Below are positions 19,301 to 27,018 of a DNA stretch of 38,092 bases, one piece after another; the stretch's first letter is position 1, and each line of letters begins with the position of its first letter. The stretch covers positions 1-38,092 of the forward strand of contig JAISER010000104.1 in NCBI GenBank assembly GCA_031263985.1, in the 5' to 3' direction. A program made the translations under genes and the position numbers. The notes beneath the pieces are model-generated. The model saw nothing but the letters and a program-made list of their open reading frames with translations, was not told the origin of the DNA and searched no databases. The DNA comes from Clostridiales bacterium (GTDB taxonomy: Bacteria; Bacillota; Clostridia; Lachnospirales; JAISER01).

Positions 19301-22300
19301 TCTGTCGCCTCTTTTCACGCCCAGCTCGATCAGCCGCCCGCAAATGCCGTTCACTCTTTTCTCAAGCTCACCGTAAGTCATCGTATCGCCGCCGCATATC
19401 AGCGCGACGTTATCGCGATAACGCTCAAAGGACCGTTTCAGAGCTATGTTTAAGTTTGCGGCGGGCAAGTCCTCGTCAGTTTCGTTATAGCTTGATATCG
19501 CGTCATAGTCTCGCCGCGCCGCGGCTTTTATGAAGCGCGCGTCATTCGCGCGGTCGATCGCCGGAAATGTCAGTTCCGGATATTTCTCATCGTCGTAAAT
19601 ATCGGACTTAAACGCTGAAAACATACGGCTTATTAGCTCGCCGTCCATTTCGCGGAAGTCCCATTGCATGATCAAAGCGCCGTTTTCCTCGTAAACCTGA
19701 CAGTCCAAATAGACCCGCGAGGTTTGACTGTATCCCATTTTGACGGTTCCCAGGGCGCTCACGTCAACGCCGAAATCATCATTGAGCATGGCGGTGAACA
19801 CGACGGGAAACGCCGCTTCCCGTTCTTTAGCGATCTCGCGCATATATTCCACGCCGTCGAAGCGGATATGCCGAAGCGACTCCATCACGTTCAGGCTTAT
19901 ATCCTCGCATAACGTCAAAAAGTTCGGCTTGTTCAGGTCTATGTCAAGCAGTAATATCGACGTGAAATCCCCAACCGCGGATATTTCGCCGTCATCCCGC
20001 GCGTCTCTGTTCATAACCGGCATATTGACCGCAAAGCGTTTCTCGCCGCTGTATAAACTGAGCGTTTTCGCGTAAACGCCGAGTAAAAACGCCGAAGGCG
20101 TCAGGGACAAACTTAGGAGCCGCGTTTTTATTTCAAGCCACGTTTTCGCGTCCAACGCGGCGCTAATCCTGTTGAACCGCCCGCTAGCGGCGCCTTCCAG
20201 GCGCGGCAAAACCGGCGCTGATGGAAAATCTTTGATTTTGTCCAGCCAAAACGCTTTGCTTTGTCTGTAGGCGTCCGTGTCTTTGCGCGCTTGTCTTAAG
20301 CGGCAATATTTTATAAAGGAATCGTTAAACGCGGGCGGCTTGTTTTCATCGAAATAAAAGCTTAAGATTTCGTTTATCAGTATTTTAAGGCTCAGCCCGT
20401 CGGCTAGAATCATATCAAAGTGAAAAAACGCTCTATGAACATGTTCGCTGAGCTTAAACGCGGTAATTGAAAACAGCGGCCACTCGCGGACGTTAAAATC
20501 GCTTCGTTTCAATTCCTCAAAGCGTAAGTCCAGCCTTTCGCGCTGTTCGCGATCGTTAAGTTCGGATATATCCGTGACTTCAATGACGTACCGCGCGTCT
20601 TCCGGAACAAGCCGCTGTTCCCCTTCGTTTAGGAAAAACGTTCTAAGCGCGGCTTGCGACGCTATGACTTTGTTCACGGCGCGTTCCAGTCTTGACATGT
20701 CCAGGCTCGTTTCCCATTCGTACAAAACTTTAGTGGACATCTCCGTTTGCGCGCCTATAAAATAAGCTTTTTGTAAGTCGGTGGATGGGAAAGGCTTTGA
20801 AACGTCCGTCAGCGATTCATTCGGTTCGAGTTTCTCGCCGTCGCGCTCGTTTCGGCCTATCAGCGAATTTAAATATGTCAACGTCGGATTATCCATGAAT
20901 TCGCGCAAGTTCGGTTTTAAATCTAACGCGTCTTCCGTTTCGGCCAAAAGCCCGGTAAGTTTTATCGAATCGCCGCCTTGACTGAAAAAATCTCCCATCG
21001 ATGCGGCGGATGGCGATATCTTTAAAATCCGGCTCCATATTTTCATCAGCTCCGGGTTTATACCCTCTGCGTCGTTCGTCAAATAAATGTCTTTTAACGC
21101 GTCTTCGAACATATTTTTTCCGTATTGATCCAAAAGCTCAAACCGCTGTATCTTTCCGCTTGTGGTTTTCGGCAGATTTTTAATTGGCAGCACATATTTC
21201 GCCGCTACGCCGTATACGTTTCGCAAAATGCCGTTTATCTCCGAAACGCGTTTTTTAAACGCGTCGCGCGCGTCGGCGCTCTTTACGAAAATAATAAGCG
21301 CGCTTTCCTTTTCGCAGTAAACAGCCGCCGCGTTATCCGCGCCGCGCTCTTTCAGCGCGATATCCACGTCATTTAAGTAACAGTTTTGTCCGTTGATGAA
21401 AAATACGTCCTTTTCACGTCCTGATATGTAGAGCTGTCCGTCTTTTACGAACCCCATGTCGCCCGTTTTCAAATATCCGTTCCAAAAGTTTTCTGCGTTG
21501 ACCTCGTCATCCATATAATAGCCTGTTATTACATTGCCGCCTTTTATAAGGACGCGCCCGTTTTCGCCCTCCTCCAGCGTTCGGTTGTTCTTATCCGTAA
21601 TGATTATTTCCATTCCGTCTAAAGGTTTTCCTACGGAAACGAAAAGATTGTCCGCCATTAAATCGCCAGGTTTTTCGCTAACGGTCAATTTAAAGCCCGT
21701 TTGAGGCAATGAAACGCCTATGCACGCTTCCGCCATGCCGTAAACGGGATACATAGCCTTCGGACTCAAACCCGCCGGAGCGAATTTCTTGTTGAATTCG
21801 ACTATGGAGTTGTAATTTATAGGCTCCGATCCGTTGAAAATCAAACGGACGCTGGAAAGATCCAAGTCTTTTACCCGTTTATCCCGCACCATGACGTTAG
21901 ACCAATCTACGGCGAAATTGGGAAGGCTTATTATCGTTATCTTATATTTTTTTACTTTTTGGTAAAACATCGCGGGATTTTTCATAAACGCGAACGGCTG
22001 CATTAACAAATGATTGTTTTTGAAACACAACGCTACTATATGAAAACCGACAAGCCCCATGTCATGCGTCAACGGCAGCCAGCTTCCGATAAAATCGTCA
22101 GCTAAAGGCTTAATTCTGTTTTTAAGCTGAAGCGTGTTGCATATCAAGTTTCCGTGGGTCAAAGGCGCGCCTTTAGGATGGCTCGTACTGCCCGATGAAA
22201 ACTGAATGTACGCTATGTCGTCCGTGGATGATTCGCGCGTTTTTCCGACTCGCTCATCATTTAAATCGATATTTTCGTACTCTATCTGCGCCCGGCAGCT

Positions 22301-22720
22301 TGAGACGACGTCGCGTATGTCGTCATATACGCGGCTTTCGAAAATAACGTTCGTCTCACCCAATTTTTTTATAACGGCGTCAAGTTTTTTTAGCGTGTCG
22401 GCTAATTTAGCGGTCGTCGGCGCCGTTATCGGAACGGCGATTATACCGCCAAAAACGCACGCCCAAAACGTAGTTATAAAAAAACGCTGATTCAGCAACT
22501 GAAAAACAAGCGTATCGCCCGCGTTCACACCCGCGTCGTTCAAATGCCTTAGCGCGCGCAACGCCTCTTTCTTCAGACGTTCGTAATGCTGAACAGTTTC
22601 CTCTCCGTTATTATCAACATATATTATGTACCCGGATTTAGCGGATCGCTCAAACAAATCCGCTAATGAGCGGATATTTTCAGGCGTTTCCAAACTTTCG
22701 CCAACTAGACGAGCCTTCAT
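13340..22720 (-). CDS. NRPS: FAAL-PCP-Cy-A(Cys)-PCP-Cy-A(Cys)-PCP-reductase
   Basis: Single 3126-residue synthetase. Residues ~1-560 form a fatty-acyl-AMP-ligase-like loading domain (FSSGSTSHPKG, WLPLTHDMGLVG, PNFAVDW). PCP1 has GGDSIK, Ser585. Cy1 (~645-1070) carries FDMILADGLS (Asp769, Asp774) instead of HHxxxDG. A1 (~1097-1590) is followed by PCP2 (Ser1613), Cy2 (~1672-2110, FDLLIADGVS, Asp1810/Asp1815), A2 (~2125-2620) and PCP3 (GGDSLK, Ser2655). The C-terminal thioester reductase has GATGYLG (~2754) and YARSK. Aligned by eye to GrsA, both A domains give D-L-Y-N-L-S-L-I-W plus the A10 Lys, the cysteine code. Expected product: acyl-bis-thiazoline aldehyde. The ATG at 22720 was chosen because GGAGGGG lies 8 nt upstream; the upstream ATG at 22741 overlaps the oxidase stop but lacks a site. 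Confidence 0.95.
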   Translation of the reverse strand: MKARLVGESLETPENIRSLADLFERSAKSGYIIYVDNNGEETVQHYERLKKEALRALRHLNDAGVNAGDTLVFQLLNQRFFITTFWACVFGGIIAVPITAPTTAKLADTLKKLDAVIKKLGETNVIFESRVYDDIRDVVSSCRAQIEYENIDLNDERVGKTRESSTDDIAYIQFSSGSTSHPKGAPLTHGNLICNTLQLKNRIKPLADDFIGSWLPLTHDMGLVGFHIVALCFKNNHLLMQPFAFMKNPAMFYQKVKKYKITIISLPNFAVDWSNVMVRDKRVKDLDLSSVRLIFNGSEPINYNSIVEFNKKFAPAGLSPKAMYPVYGMAEACIGVSLPQTGFKLTVSEKPGDLMADNLFVSVGKPLDGMEIIITDKNNRTLEEGENGRVLIKGGNVITGYYMDDEVNAENFWNGYLKTGDMGFVKDGQLYISGREKDVFFINGQNCYLNDVDIALKERGADNAAAVYCEKESALIIFVKSADARDAFKKRVSEINGILRNVYGVAAKYVLPIKNLPKTTSGKIQRFELLDQYGKNMFEDALKDIYLTNDAEGINPELMKIWSRILKISPSAASMGDFFSQGGDSIKLTGLLAETEDALDLKPNLREFMDNPTLTYLNSLIGRNERDGEKLEPNESLTDVSKPFPSTDLQKAYFIGAQTEMSTKVLYEWETSLDMSRLERAVNKVIASQAALRTFFLNEGEQRLVPEDARYVIEVTDISELNDREQRERLDLRFEELKRSDFNVREWPLFSITAFKLSEHVHRAFFHFDMILADGLSLKILINEILSFYFDENKPPAFNDSFIKYCRLRQARKDTDAYRQSKAFWLDKIKDFPSAPVLPRLEGAASGRFNRISAALDAKTWLEIKTRLLSLSLTPSAFLLGVYAKTLSLYSGEKRFAVNMPVMNRDARDDGEISAVGDFTSILLLDIDLNKPNFLTLCEDISLNVMESLRHIRFDGVEYMREIAKEREAAFPVVFTAMLNDDFGVDVSALGTVKMGYSQTSRVYLDCQVYEENGALIMQWDFREMDGELISRMFSAFKSDIYDDEKYPELTFPAIDRANDARFIKAAARRDYDAISSYNETDEDLPAANLNIALKRSFERYRDNVALICGGDTMTYGELEKRVNGICGRLIELGVKRGDRIGVFGGRSFKTICNVLGALKAGAAYVPMDRELPKRRADAIAEKSGCRVILNESMEAEERGTVEDIEYSDKDIAYVIFTSGSSGEPKGVYVTHEAVANTIADINRKFNVTCDDTLACASSIGFDLSAYDIFGALTAGASLALMENVYDAKRMAAELSENGVTVWNSAPAIFNSLIDFLKTRESGYFEGGVSESAYLFSLRLILLSGDWIPKRLVKDAMEIFGDSEVISLGGATEASIWSIYYPIKTVKDEWRSIPYGYPLANQRIYILDEDGDLAPVGAKGQIYIGGRGVAEGYYNDRELTDAAFVEHEAFGRVYKTGDYGTFTPEGYVEFQGRKDSQVKINGFRVELGEIENVLKNMPSIKNGVVVTKSDGGDKTLHAYVISDVESADIKEALSKVLPYYMIPSVITVMDEFPLTRNGKIDRNRLKLMESAPRAAISTPETVTEKALVDMLKRVARMDVTDVNGHFTEIGGDSLAMAAAISGIRNEFGADLKFNEFLALGSVRKIAAFIDEKGDGTRAEEFIIGQADAENLYQSFPLTDIQMSYLIGRNEGLRMGGVSAHAYYEVENAFDMERLQRSLRKVIERNRMLRAVITPDGFQRILEDYEPYEIETIDLSSATETERESLLSEERRKNSHKIFALGEYPMFEFKAFKLREDIDGRCFYRLSAGFDLLIADGVSMRIFVRQLMFFYENEDAPVEASDFTFRDYIMSLSGLKQTKRYDRAKTYWESKIDAISEAPNLPMKRSPDSVRRPTFKRLSVTIDKDEWRGVKTELGAKGLTPSAFLLCAYGRTLAFYANMKRITLNLTVFTRFPFHQAVNDMIGDFTSVMLIDMEAGPGDFYKQCENVQKTVMEGLEHVEYDGVKLIREISKRRNESSRLLFPIVFTSMIFENEEGGAISDVGDLVYGVSQTSQVHLDCQVMSSGNGLTITWDYAEQLFDDAMMKSMFDAFVSCVKTREIEICEDERLALERYNDTDEPFEDITLIGAFERQAEETPDKIAVRAGGFRASYAELNRMAARTANFLSARNVKAGDRVAVYAHRDIQTVANILAVLKIGAAYVPIDPDQPKSRTGLALSDAKCEIALDSRAKDAMSAYDDDLNFMRTNAVKSADVAYIIYTSGSSGRPKGVVITHKAAMNTITDINRKFQIDDSDSILCVSSFTFDLSVYDIFGSLCVGATLILARDSGNAADMASLIAEEGVTIWNSVPALFEMYLSETQPSDDSYYQTSQTREVSLEETNGPRLALLSGDYIPLDLPSKIKERYPNCDVISLGGATEAAIWSIYYPVKHTDPSWKTIPYGYPLANQRIYTLDQFGRDCPFGTEGEIYIGGAGLALEYCGDPEKTEKSFITHPIYGRLYKTGDMGAHARENYVEFMGRRDSQVKIHGYRIELGEIESAMLACEGVESAVIVKNAKNKNALIGYYVSSTAAEKERVLDFLNSKLPKYMIPPLLKRVDKMPLTKNGKIDYKKLAESAEDKNEKIAPRNDVERALYGYFKETLNIGDLSVFDNFFELGGDSLKGIALYNKLQEEFIVDINSVFQHQTIESLAKNLTRKQTKNERQTLERFKRQLLSMTENPEAENALEQDYKAYLSVAERELNDIDTDDLNEYDNILLTGATGYLGAYLLKDLLENSESRICAIVRGDGGEKRLKDKFSHYFGSASLERFENRLEVIEGDISKDNLGMSPEAYEGLARRVNAVFNCAAKTQHIGLYKDFYENNVLGVENLLEFCLFGANKDFYQMSTTRVMDMADGASHKLFSEYDEDISSELTEFYARSKLEAEKLAIRYREKGVNATIFRIGTIVSDSKTGRFQENMESNAFYLIMRSFFEIGRMPDINSELLDLSFADYVSEAVLKLAMRKNLKNHIHHVFNYNKISMAEFYNLLKEAGMMEDLRIVDFDGFYDFAYENYKDERMKPFIETLLLHASSYIPMSETITAVASDRTKNILEKLGFRWPEVNGSHIEKMISYGTDAGFFKVEKAASRGTVDV

Positions 22721-22737
22721 TTTCCTATCCCCTCCGT

Positions 22738-23709
22738 TCATATTTTAGGATACCCCAGTTCCATAGCGTGCAAATGTGTTTGATTAGGGCTAAGCCTGAA
22801 TTTGTCCTTAACGCTGTCGAACAGCATGTCGCCTATTGAACATACGCTTATGTTTTCGCTTTCGCAAGCCAACGTCAGCGTCTGAACCATGATGCCCGCG
22901 TCTAAAATGGCGTAGAAATATCCCATGCCCCCGTATTTCGGCATATTGCACTCGCAATTATATATAAAAAATACTGTGGCCGCCGAAGTGTCGAATATCT
23001 CTTTGTTCGTCAAATAATGCGTTTCTCTTGTGAACTCCGCTCTCTCATCAACCAATTCCATAACGTTGCCGATAGGGTTGTAATAGTAAAGACCTTTAGG
23101 CACGTTTTCAACGCGGTCTTTTTTTATGTAAGCGTATATGTCAATGGGATAAAGCCCGCCCGCGCTCGCGTAGTAGCGACCGTTTTCACGGTCGGTCCCG
23201 CTTTTGAAAACGCCTATCGCGTTGGAAAACGACCGAAAGTTTATTTTCTTTTTCGTGTCGAAAACCCTATGCGTCTTCCTTGTCGTTATAACGCTTTCGC
23301 CTATGTCGTCATCCAGCGCTATGCCGCGCGCTCCTTTAAAAACCACGCGCCCGGCCTGTTTTTTCTTAAAAGCTTCCAGTTCTTCCGTTACGTATATTAT
23401 TGATTCGGGGTAATCGTTATTAAACAGGTCTTTTTGCGAATAAAACAGCTCTTTCGGGCTTACGATCGACTTAACCAATACCTTTTTGCGCGCTAAATCC
23501 TTAACGAAACTTTGCAAAATCCTAGGATTGAATTCTTTGAAATGATCTCTCATATCGTCGTAGAGCGCGCCTTGTGACGTAACGAAGTAAAATTTCGGAA
23601 ACAGCGAATAAACATCGTTTTTATATATGAAATTTTCGACCAATAAGGCATCGCCTTCTATACGCCACCTCACGCAAGGCGACCAGTGGAGCTTCTCACT
23701 TCCGTCCAC
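22738..23709 (-). CDS. SagB-type FMN-dependent (thiazoline) dehydrogenase
   Basis: Nitroreductase-fold protein of 323 residues. The N-terminal ~100 residues are a poorly conserved helical part, followed by TRKTHRVF (start of the flavin domain), YYASAGGLYPIDIYAYI (FMN-binding region of SagB-type proteins), GLYYYNP, GGMGYFYAILDAGIMVQTLTL and ISVCSIGD near the end. SagB-type enzymes oxidise azolines to azoles in thiazole/oxazole-modified peptides, and related proteins serve NRPS pathways. Here it is next to a synthetase with two cyclization domains, so oxidation of one or both thiazolines is the likely job. GTG start with AGGAGG 8 nt upstream. The stop lies 17 nt before the NRPS start, and an alternative NRPS ATG overlaps it. 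A 288-base palindromic gap precedes the gene. Confidence 0.85.
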   Translation of the reverse strand: MDGSEKLHWSPCVRWRIEGDALLVENFIYKNDVYSLFPKFYFVTSQGALYDDMRDHFKEFNPRILQSFVKDLARKKVLVKSIVSPKELFYSQKDLFNNDYPESIIYVTEELEAFKKKQAGRVVFKGARGIALDDDIGESVITTRKTHRVFDTKKKINFRSFSNAIGVFKSGTDRENGRYYASAGGLYPIDIYAYIKKDRVENVPKGLYYYNPIGNVMELVDERAEFTRETHYLTNKEIFDTSAATVFFIYNCECNMPKYGGMGYFYAILDAGIMVQTLTLACESENISVCSIGDMLFDSVKDKFRLSPNQTHLHAMELGYPKI

Positions 23710-23997
23710 AAACAGCGCCTCCTTTCGTAAATCATAGAGTCAGAAACTTAGTTCCGAGCACGGGACCAAATCCCGCGGTATTCTTTAATATTTGTTCAAC
23801 GCCGCGCTTGAAAGCGGACGAGCGCAGACGATGCCCGCGCTTTGCGCGGGCGCGATTCCATTGAACTAATCGCTCGTAATTCTGGACGCGGATGACGCCA
23901 GCGGTTTTTCCGGAAACGAAGTTTCCGGCGAAAGTTCTTTGCTTCTTTCTTTCAAGAAAGAAGCGGGCGCGGGCGGAGCCCGCAATCTTTATATTCA
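23710..23997 (-). repeat. Palindrome-rich spacer between permease and oxidase genes
   Basis: No gene is seen. At least four perfect hairpins occur: GCCCGCGC-TTT-GCGCGGGC (23833-23851), CCGGAAAC-GAA-GTTTCCGG (23910-23928), CTTCTTTCTT-TC-AAGAAAGAAG (23942-23963) and GCGGGC-GGA-GCCCGC (23969-23983). None has a T run on the minus strand, so they look like repeat DNA or RNA-processing structures rather than terminators. The ribosome site for the oxidase gene is at the left end. Confidence 0.65.
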
Positions 23998-26232
23998 TTA
24001 CTCCCTGTTCTTAATAGCTTCAGAAAACGGGATCTTGCCGACGCTCCTTTTTATAATCAGCATAGAAGCGAAATACCCCGCCAAAGCCGCGGCGAACGAC
24101 ATGATTAAGCTGGACTTTTCGATATAAGCTTCCAGATATTGCTGCATATTGTAGAATATCCCGTCGTAAAACTTCTGCGCCGCCAGCCGGCTTACGGGTA
24201 AAGACAACGCGAACGCGGTCAAAACGTTCATGATGTTCCCACGCGTGTATAAAGCGTTAATCTCATTGTCGCGATACCCGAAAAGCTTTATCATCGATAT
24301 GTTGATTTTTTCTCTCTCCAATATAAGTTGCATAAGCGTGTAGACGACTATTATTAATATTAGAACAGCCACCGATATAATAAGGCTTGACATTACTCTC
24401 AGCATGTCTAAGAGCGCGTCGATCGATTCCATCGCTCCTGTCTTATCGACATACGCCGAAGCGTCGTTTTCATTGACGCCTAAGTCTTCGTCCGCCAGCA
24501 GCGCGTTGTAATAGCGCGCCGGATTTTCAGTAATTTTAAAAAAGTTGGAGTAAGACGTGAAAATGATTTGCCCGACGTCATAATCAAAGACGTCAGCGAC
24601 TTGAATCGCGTACTCTTCGCCTTTCGTTTGGTCAAACAGCGCAAGCTCGTCTCCTATGTCCACGCCGAATTTTTTTCGCAAAGCGGTTGAGATGACCACT
24701 TGTCGGTCGTCAAGGCGTTCAAGAGCGTCAATCGCGTAATATCGGCCGTCAACCGCCAACCCTTGCAGAAGAACGCTTTTTTCATCACCCGCAATCAGCA
24801 GTTTCATATTTTTTATTACGGTTTTTTCCGCTTTTTTTTCAAAATCGGACGTAGCGTTAAAGTCCTTTAAGATGTACATATATTGATAGGGCAGTTGATT
24901 TTGAAGCGTTGTGATGTAGTGATTCGCTGAGTCTCTGATATAAAAAGCCATGTTAAGCAAGACCGCGGATAGAAAAACGCCTGAAAACAAGACGATGAAG
25001 CCGCTTTTCTCCCTCAATAAGTTCTTGACTCTAAAACGGAAAAAGAACGGGCCGCCTAGTCTGTTAAACCTTTTTTCAACGTTCGAGACAGTGACGCTGG
25101 AAGCCGCTCCCCTTAAAAGGGACAGCGGGGTTTTGTTCAAGAACCTGGATATGGTTACGTTCGCTGTGAGAAACGCTATAATCAGCGGCGTTCCAAGTCC
25201 GATCAGCATGAGATACGCGGAGTCTTTCAATTGAATGGCGGGAACGTTATATTCCGTCTGTATGTTAATAAGCGGCGCGGAGATCAAAACGCCCGCCGCG
25301 TAACCGACCGCCGACCCAATCGCCGTCAATATCATCGGCAAAGTCAGATAGTGTCTCACCAGCTCTTTTTTGTCAAACCCTTGCGCCAACAGTATGCCTA
25401 TTACCTGGCTTTCCCGCTTTATGCCGTTCGCCGTTGAAATGGATATAATGAACGACACTATAAAAATCAACAGCCCTCCCATAACCATCGACATCTTTTT
25501 CGGTCCGCCGACATCGTCGAAAATTGTGTTTATCCTGCTATTATCCTCAACTTTCACGAGATCGACCAATTCAAAATTTTCCCTCAAATAGTCGAATAGA
25601 TAGTCGAAATTTCCTTCCGCAAGTTTGTAGCTGTAAGAATTAACTTCGTTATAAATCTTTTCCGTTTCCACTCTATCGAACAGATAGTCGCTCACATAAC
25701 CTACTCCAAATGTCTTAGGCGAATTTAAAACGTCGGACATATTTCTTATCGTATACACATAGTCGGGCGATATGCCAAAGCCGCTCACCGTATAGATATG
25801 CCGGCCTATTTCCACGCGGTCGCCTATTTCATAGCCGTTCGCGTCGGCGAATTTCTCGTCAATCAGCATTTCGGCGTCAGATGATACCGGCTTACCTCGC
25901 GTTACTATCGGTTCGTTAATTTCTCTGTTCGCCCGAAGCAACCTTATTACGCGGTTTTCCTCCAGCTCATAATCAATGCTGTCGTTTCTTTCGGTCAGCG
26001 TTCCTAGCTCGTCACGGATATAATTTTCCTGAGAGCGCGTGATAACGCCCAAAACGCTGAATTGTCCATCCTCGACATTGTTTGAAGCGTAAAACCCTCT
26101 CGCCGTTTGAGCGTAGCCGTCCATAGATCTGTTAAACCCGACTATAACCATCACGCTTAACATAATCATAAAAACGAAGCTTGCGTTCTTTATAACGTTA
26201 GCCTTCAGATCTCTTAGAATTCTCTTATTCAT
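23998..26232 (-). CDS. FtsX/MacB-type ABC transporter permease
   Basis: Membrane protein of 744 residues. An N-terminal helix (ASFVFMIMLSVMVIVGF) precedes a large extracytoplasmic domain (~45-250), then three helices (GGLLIFIVSFIISISTANG onward). A second helix follows at residues ~420-440 (SGFIVLFSGVFLSAVLL), then another external domain and a C-terminal helix bundle (VMSSLIISVAVLILIIVVYTL and others). This two-FtsX-repeat layout is typical of export or lipid/peptide-handling ABC permeases paired with MacB/LolD-like ATPases. The ATG at 26232 (MNKRILRD) was chosen because GAGGG lies upstream and it starts 13 nt after the ATPase stop; a longer reading overlaps that gene. With the ATPase and the HlyD-like adaptor it probably forms the exporter or self-resistance pump of the cluster. 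Confidence 0.88.
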   Translation of the reverse strand: MNKRILRDLKANVIKNASFVFMIMLSVMVIVGFNRSMDGYAQTARGFYASNNVEDGQFSVLGVITRSQENYIRDELGTLTERNDSIDYELEENRVIRLLRANREINEPIVTRGKPVSSDAEMLIDEKFADANGYEIGDRVEIGRHIYTVSGFGISPDYVYTIRNMSDVLNSPKTFGVGYVSDYLFDRVETEKIYNEVNSYSYKLAEGNFDYLFDYLRENFELVDLVKVEDNSRINTIFDDVGGPKKMSMVMGGLLIFIVSFIISISTANGIKRESQVIGILLAQGFDKKELVRHYLTLPMILTAIGSAVGYAAGVLISAPLINIQTEYNVPAIQLKDSAYLMLIGLGTPLIIAFLTANVTISRFLNKTPLSLLRGAASSVTVSNVEKRFNRLGGPFFFRFRVKNLLREKSGFIVLFSGVFLSAVLLNMAFYIRDSANHYITTLQNQLPYQYMYILKDFNATSDFEKKAEKTVIKNMKLLIAGDEKSVLLQGLAVDGRYYAIDALERLDDRQVVISTALRKKFGVDIGDELALFDQTKGEEYAIQVADVFDYDVGQIIFTSYSNFFKITENPARYYNALLADEDLGVNENDASAYVDKTGAMESIDALLDMLRVMSSLIISVAVLILIIVVYTLMQLILEREKINISMIKLFGYRDNEINALYTRGNIMNVLTAFALSLPVSRLAAQKFYDGIFYNMQQYLEAYIEKSSLIMSFAAALAGYFASMLIIKRSVGKIPFSEAIKNRE

Positions 26233-26245
26233 GCCGAAGCCCTCA

Positions 26246-26944
26246 CTACCAAACGATTTGGTCCACCGGATATACGTTTTCATTAACCTCGGCGCTAAGC
26301 GCCTTACCGTCTTTAACGCGCACGACCCGCGTCGCCATACGCTTCAGCGCTTCATTATGCGTAATCATCACTATCGTTACTCGATAAGCTCGATTAATCT
26401 CTTCGAACAGCTTCAATACATCCTTAGAAGTCTTGTAATCAAGGGCGCCGGTAGGTTCGTCGCACAATAATATCTTAGGGTTCTTAACAAGCGCTCTCGC
26501 AATCGCCACGCGCTGCTGCTGACCGCCGGAAAGCTGAGAAGGGAATTTATCCTCTTGGTCCTTAACGCCGGTTTTCGCCATCAAAACGTCCATATCGAGG
26601 GGATCGTCGCCTAAACGGGCGCATATTTCAATGTTTTCCCTTATAGTCAAGTTCGGAATCAAGTTGTAGAACTGAAATACGAAGCCAACGTATTTGCGCC
26701 TATATTCAATGAGCGCCCTGCTGGATTTATTAGTTATCTCAATGCCGTCAACTGTTACGCTTCCGGACGTCGCGCTCTCTATTCCCCCTATAATATTCAT
26801 TAACGTTGATTTTCCTGATCCGGAAGGACCGAAAATAACGCAGACTTCGCCTGTATCGGCGCTGAACGTCACGCCGTCCAGAGCCAATGAGTCCCGTTCT
26901 CCGCTTTTGTATTTTTTCGTCAGTGATTTAACGTCTAAAAACAA
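26246..26944 (-). CDS. ABC transporter ATP-binding protein (MacB/LolD-like)
   Basis: ATPase subunit of 232 residues with Walker A GPSGSGKST (~40-48), Q-loop in FVFQFYNLIPN, signature LSGGQQQRVAIARAL, Walker B ILLCDEPTGALD and switch His in MITHNEA. The order and spacing match the MacB/LolD/FtsE-like group that works with FtsX-type permeases. It is the first gene after the leader at 26945-27271 and is followed after 13 nt by its permease. The start is a TTG about 10 nt after GGAGG; an ATT codon just upstream is the only alternative nearby. Being first in the operon suggests that export or resistance is expressed together with, and slightly before, the synthetase. Confidence 0.92.
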   Translation of the reverse strand: MFLDVKSLTKKYKSGERDSLALDGVTFSADTGEVCVIFGPSGSGKSTLMNIIGGIESATSGSVTVDGIEITNKSSRALIEYRRKYVGFVFQFYNLIPNLTIRENIEICARLGDDPLDMDVLMAKTGVKDQEDKFPSQLSGGQQQRVAIARALVKNPKILLCDEPTGALDYKTSKDVLKLFEEINRAYRVTIVMITHNEALKRMATRVVRVKDGKALSAEVNENVYPVDQIVW

Positions 26945-27018
26945 AATGCCAACGCCTCCAAGACCTTAGGACTTCGCTATGACCGGAAGTTTTGTAAATC
27001 TGATAATCTTTCAGAGCT

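Noticed and set aside
13535..22490. Many plus-strand open frames opposite the NRPS
   Set aside because: They are antisense shadows of a GC-biased gene. None has a family motif or a ribosome site, and the minus-strand reading is continuous and fully explained by domains.
13340..22720. Siderophore of the pyochelin/yersiniabactin type
   Set aside because: The Cys-Cys cyclizing logic is similar, but the starter domain is FAAL-like. There are no salicylate genes, receptor or iron regulator, and the transporter is an exporter pair rather than an uptake system.
13340..22720. Oxidase or methyltransferase domain embedded in an A domain
   Set aside because: Spacing between A-domain motifs is normal in both modules; oxidation and methylation are supplied by separate genes.
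23732..23998. Minus-strand frame of 88 codons in the palindromic spacer
   Set aside because: Its sequence is simply translated hairpins, it has no ribosome site, and composition follows the repeats.
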